From NCBI RefSeq assembly GCF_963678635.1, contig NW_026970816.1:1-59000 (forward strand): a DNA stretch of 59,000 nucleotides. Reading direction: 5' to 3'. The notes under the pieces are model-generated. The model was not told where the DNA came from, searched no databases, and saw only the letters and a list, made by a program, of their open reading frames with translations. This stretch comes from Symsagittifera roscoffensis. Its lineage: Eukaryota; Xenacoelomorpha; Acoela; Convolutidae. Below, piece by piece: positions 57,040 to 59,000 of this stretch (the first letter of the stretch is position 1; the number at the start of each line of letters is the position of its first letter). Position numbers and translations under genes: made by a program.

Positions 57040-57962
57040 CGATATTTATATTATGCGTCGATCAACTGACAACATTCGCGTCATAACAATTGACATGAGC
57101 AAAGCACTTTATACCATATCCCACTCCTTAATAGTGAGTGGTTTGTGCGCTCTGCAACCTAATTTGAACCCTTTTTATAACAAACTGGTACGCGGATTTC
57201 ATTAAAGAACGAGCCCAATACTCCACTCAACAAGGACAAAACGACCCAGTGATGCCTGAAGGAACTATCGACGCACCGTTCTTGTAAAATTCCGCATGAA
57301 TTGACATAATTATCCCAAGTTTCGAGAAAACACGGCTATCACAACGTTTTCGGACGACAACACCCCTAATCGGTGGTACAACTCAAAAATGCGATAACGC
57401 TTTCAGGATTATTCATCAATTAGAAGAGCAATTAACAAGTAAGAATCTTTTGTTGAACAAGATAAAAACTTATGAGTTGCTTTTACAGTTCACCAGTGAC
57501 CCAGCACCGCAAGAAGTCCCTGGTATAACCCGCGTCAATACAGTTAAGGTACTCGCGGTCATAGTCGACGACCATTTAACCTTTAAAGAACACATTTCAT
57601 CGATATGCAGCAATATCTCATCAAGAATCTTCCTGCTACTGAGATTGAAAAGGTTGAACTTGATGCAAAATGAGTTAGAACACCTATATGGAGCTCTGAT
57701 CAAGGCGGTAATCTCATACTCTTCGCCAGTCTGGGGAGGTGCGGCAAAGAGTGATTTGGAGAACATCGATCGGTTACAGAAAAGTGCAGTGAAGATGGGT
57801 ATTATAAGAAACTACGATCCTGTAAGTGAAATCATGAAAGAAGCAGACGTCGCGCTAAAATGGGTTGAAAAAACCAAATTTACAGATACGTTCCACAAAG
57901 ATCAGCATATGCTACAACTAACCTCAGAGAGAGAATGCCGTGTGCTGCTAAAACGCGACTAA
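57040..57962 (+). pseudogene. Decayed LINE reverse transcriptase
   Basis: An upstream remnant reads I-T-I-D-M-S-K-A-L-Y-T-I-S-H (RT motif with first Asp, near 57090) and a F-S-D-D-N box lies near 57345. The 170-codon frame from 57450 carries V-L-A-V-I-V-D-D-H-L-T-F-K-E-H-I, L-Y-G-A-L-I-K-A-V-I-S-Y-S-S-P-V-W-G and L-Q-K-S-A-V-K-M-G-I-I, the region after the RT domain. Stops in the first half make it non-functional. It is a different LINE family from the one at 31.6 kb. Confidence 0.7.
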
Positions 57963-59000
57963 AAGGAGAACTGAACTTATTCCCCAAACCGCCTTTTATG
58001 TGTGAGTTATGATTTGGATGATTATCCATTTTAATTTAAGAGTTTTTGTTCTGTATTCTCTGTTTTCTTTTCCATTCAGGATGTCAATTTTGTATTTCAG
58101 TCTCAGGTCTTCATGTGGTTCTCTGGCAAAATGGGTAGTCGTTTCCATGGATCTTGTTAACACAGTTTTCTTTGCATTTGCAATTTCATGTTGGTCATTT
58201 TTCACTTAATGACAAAATTATATCTTATATATCTTAGAATGATATTCAATTGATTCAGCATGTAGCACAGAATGTTTTGATCACAATGATTTGAGGCAAA
58301 AAATTCAAATTTGGTTTAAAAAAACTTCCAGAAATCGAATGAGGCCAGCAATTTTTGCCAAATTTATCAATTCAGACAGTAACTTAAAAATGTTTCTAAA
58401 TTCTGAGCAAAAGAGCTTTGCTATGATACCACATTTGACAGTGACACTGTCCGAGCTTTCTGTGAGATGCCTAGGGTTGGCTAGAAATAACACACCCTAC
58501 GCCTTAGTTCCTTTTCACCCCTTTGAGGGGGGGGGGGAGGGGAGCGCACATATAGCATTTGAGAAACTAACTGGCCTCTGAAACCGCATATTAGAGAAAA
58601 TGGACAATGTGGAAGTTTTTGGAACGAGCGATTTTCAGCAACGAACGACTGCACGTGGCAATTTTTTGTAGTTACAATGGGTGAAGAAACAGCTGAGCAT
58701 TATTTTAAGAAGGAGTCGGGACGAAGAATCCCCAATAGCATTGCTGTAAATAACCTGCAAGAACAACAACCTACTCATTCTAGTACTCAATGATTTCAGA
58801 TTGGGTGAGATGTGACAAAATTGATTAAATGCAGAAAGAAAGAGCGTTACCGATTGCTATCCGGCCAAAACCGCCGAATCAGTTCATATTGGTACGTTAT
58901 TCTTTTTAATGCATTCTTTCAATCCACAAATTTTATGGGATGTAATCAATTCACCCAGTTTAAATTTCAAGGAACTCCGCCGAGTCTCGTATTATAATAA
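57963..59000. other. No gene seen
   Basis: AT-rich sequence with short frames only. A run of 12 G lies at about 58526-58539. No motif was recognised. Confidence 0.45.

Overview
The window looks like repeat-rich DNA from an invertebrate animal nucleus. It holds a Polinton/Maverick-type virus-like transposon, several LINE families and a giant Ty3/gypsy-type LTR retrotransposon, with long non-coding AT-rich stretches between them. I recognise no host housekeeping gene, rRNA or tRNA. TTTTCAG-type splice-acceptor-like strings would suit a nematode, but that is a weak inference and the phylum is not settled.

Layout. 1-5206 (minus strand): the end of a tightly packed Polinton-like element with integrase, packaging ATPase, a two-helix membrane protein, a core-protein-like ORF, an exonuclease-like ORF and a structural-protein-like ORF running off the left edge. 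5.3-16.1 kb: a small unknown ORF, two palindromic repeats, a 1.8-kb foldback-type element filled with about 30-bp tandem repeats, a decayed LINE flanked by direct repeats, and an integrase scrap. 16.1-25.1 kb: an old, decayed partial copy of the giant retrotransposon. 25.6-31.4 kb: a LINE relic and a Penelope-like scrap, then a CR1-like LINE (minus) with a PHD-finger ORF1 and, upstream of it, a small SGNH-like ORF. 31.6-32.6 kb and 55.5-56.0 kb (plus): two halves of one LINE ORF, split by the insertion of the giant element. 57.0-58.0 kb: a further LINE relic.

The centrepiece is a 22.9-kb LTR retrotransposon at 32629-55490, coding on the minus strand. Two 904-bp LTRs (about five differences by eye) start TGT and end ACA. 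From 5' to 3' it has a PBS-like site, a 2.4-kb leader with a 13-14-bp minisatellite, gag with two CCHC knuckles, protease-RT, RNase H, and integrase with a C-terminal TARG1/OARD1-like macro domain. Then come about 9 kb of accessory ORFs: a 1370-residue protein with a coiled coil and two successive SGNH/GDSL-like domains, a 501-residue ORF and a roughly 1060-residue ORF, both unrecognised. Gag, PR-RT, RNase H and INT share one reading frame broken by three single stop codons. The accessory ORFs may once have been one frame of about 3000 codons. The older relic at 16-25 kb carries the same accessory module and macro-domain tail, so these are inherited parts of a retrotransposon lineage and not a chance capture.
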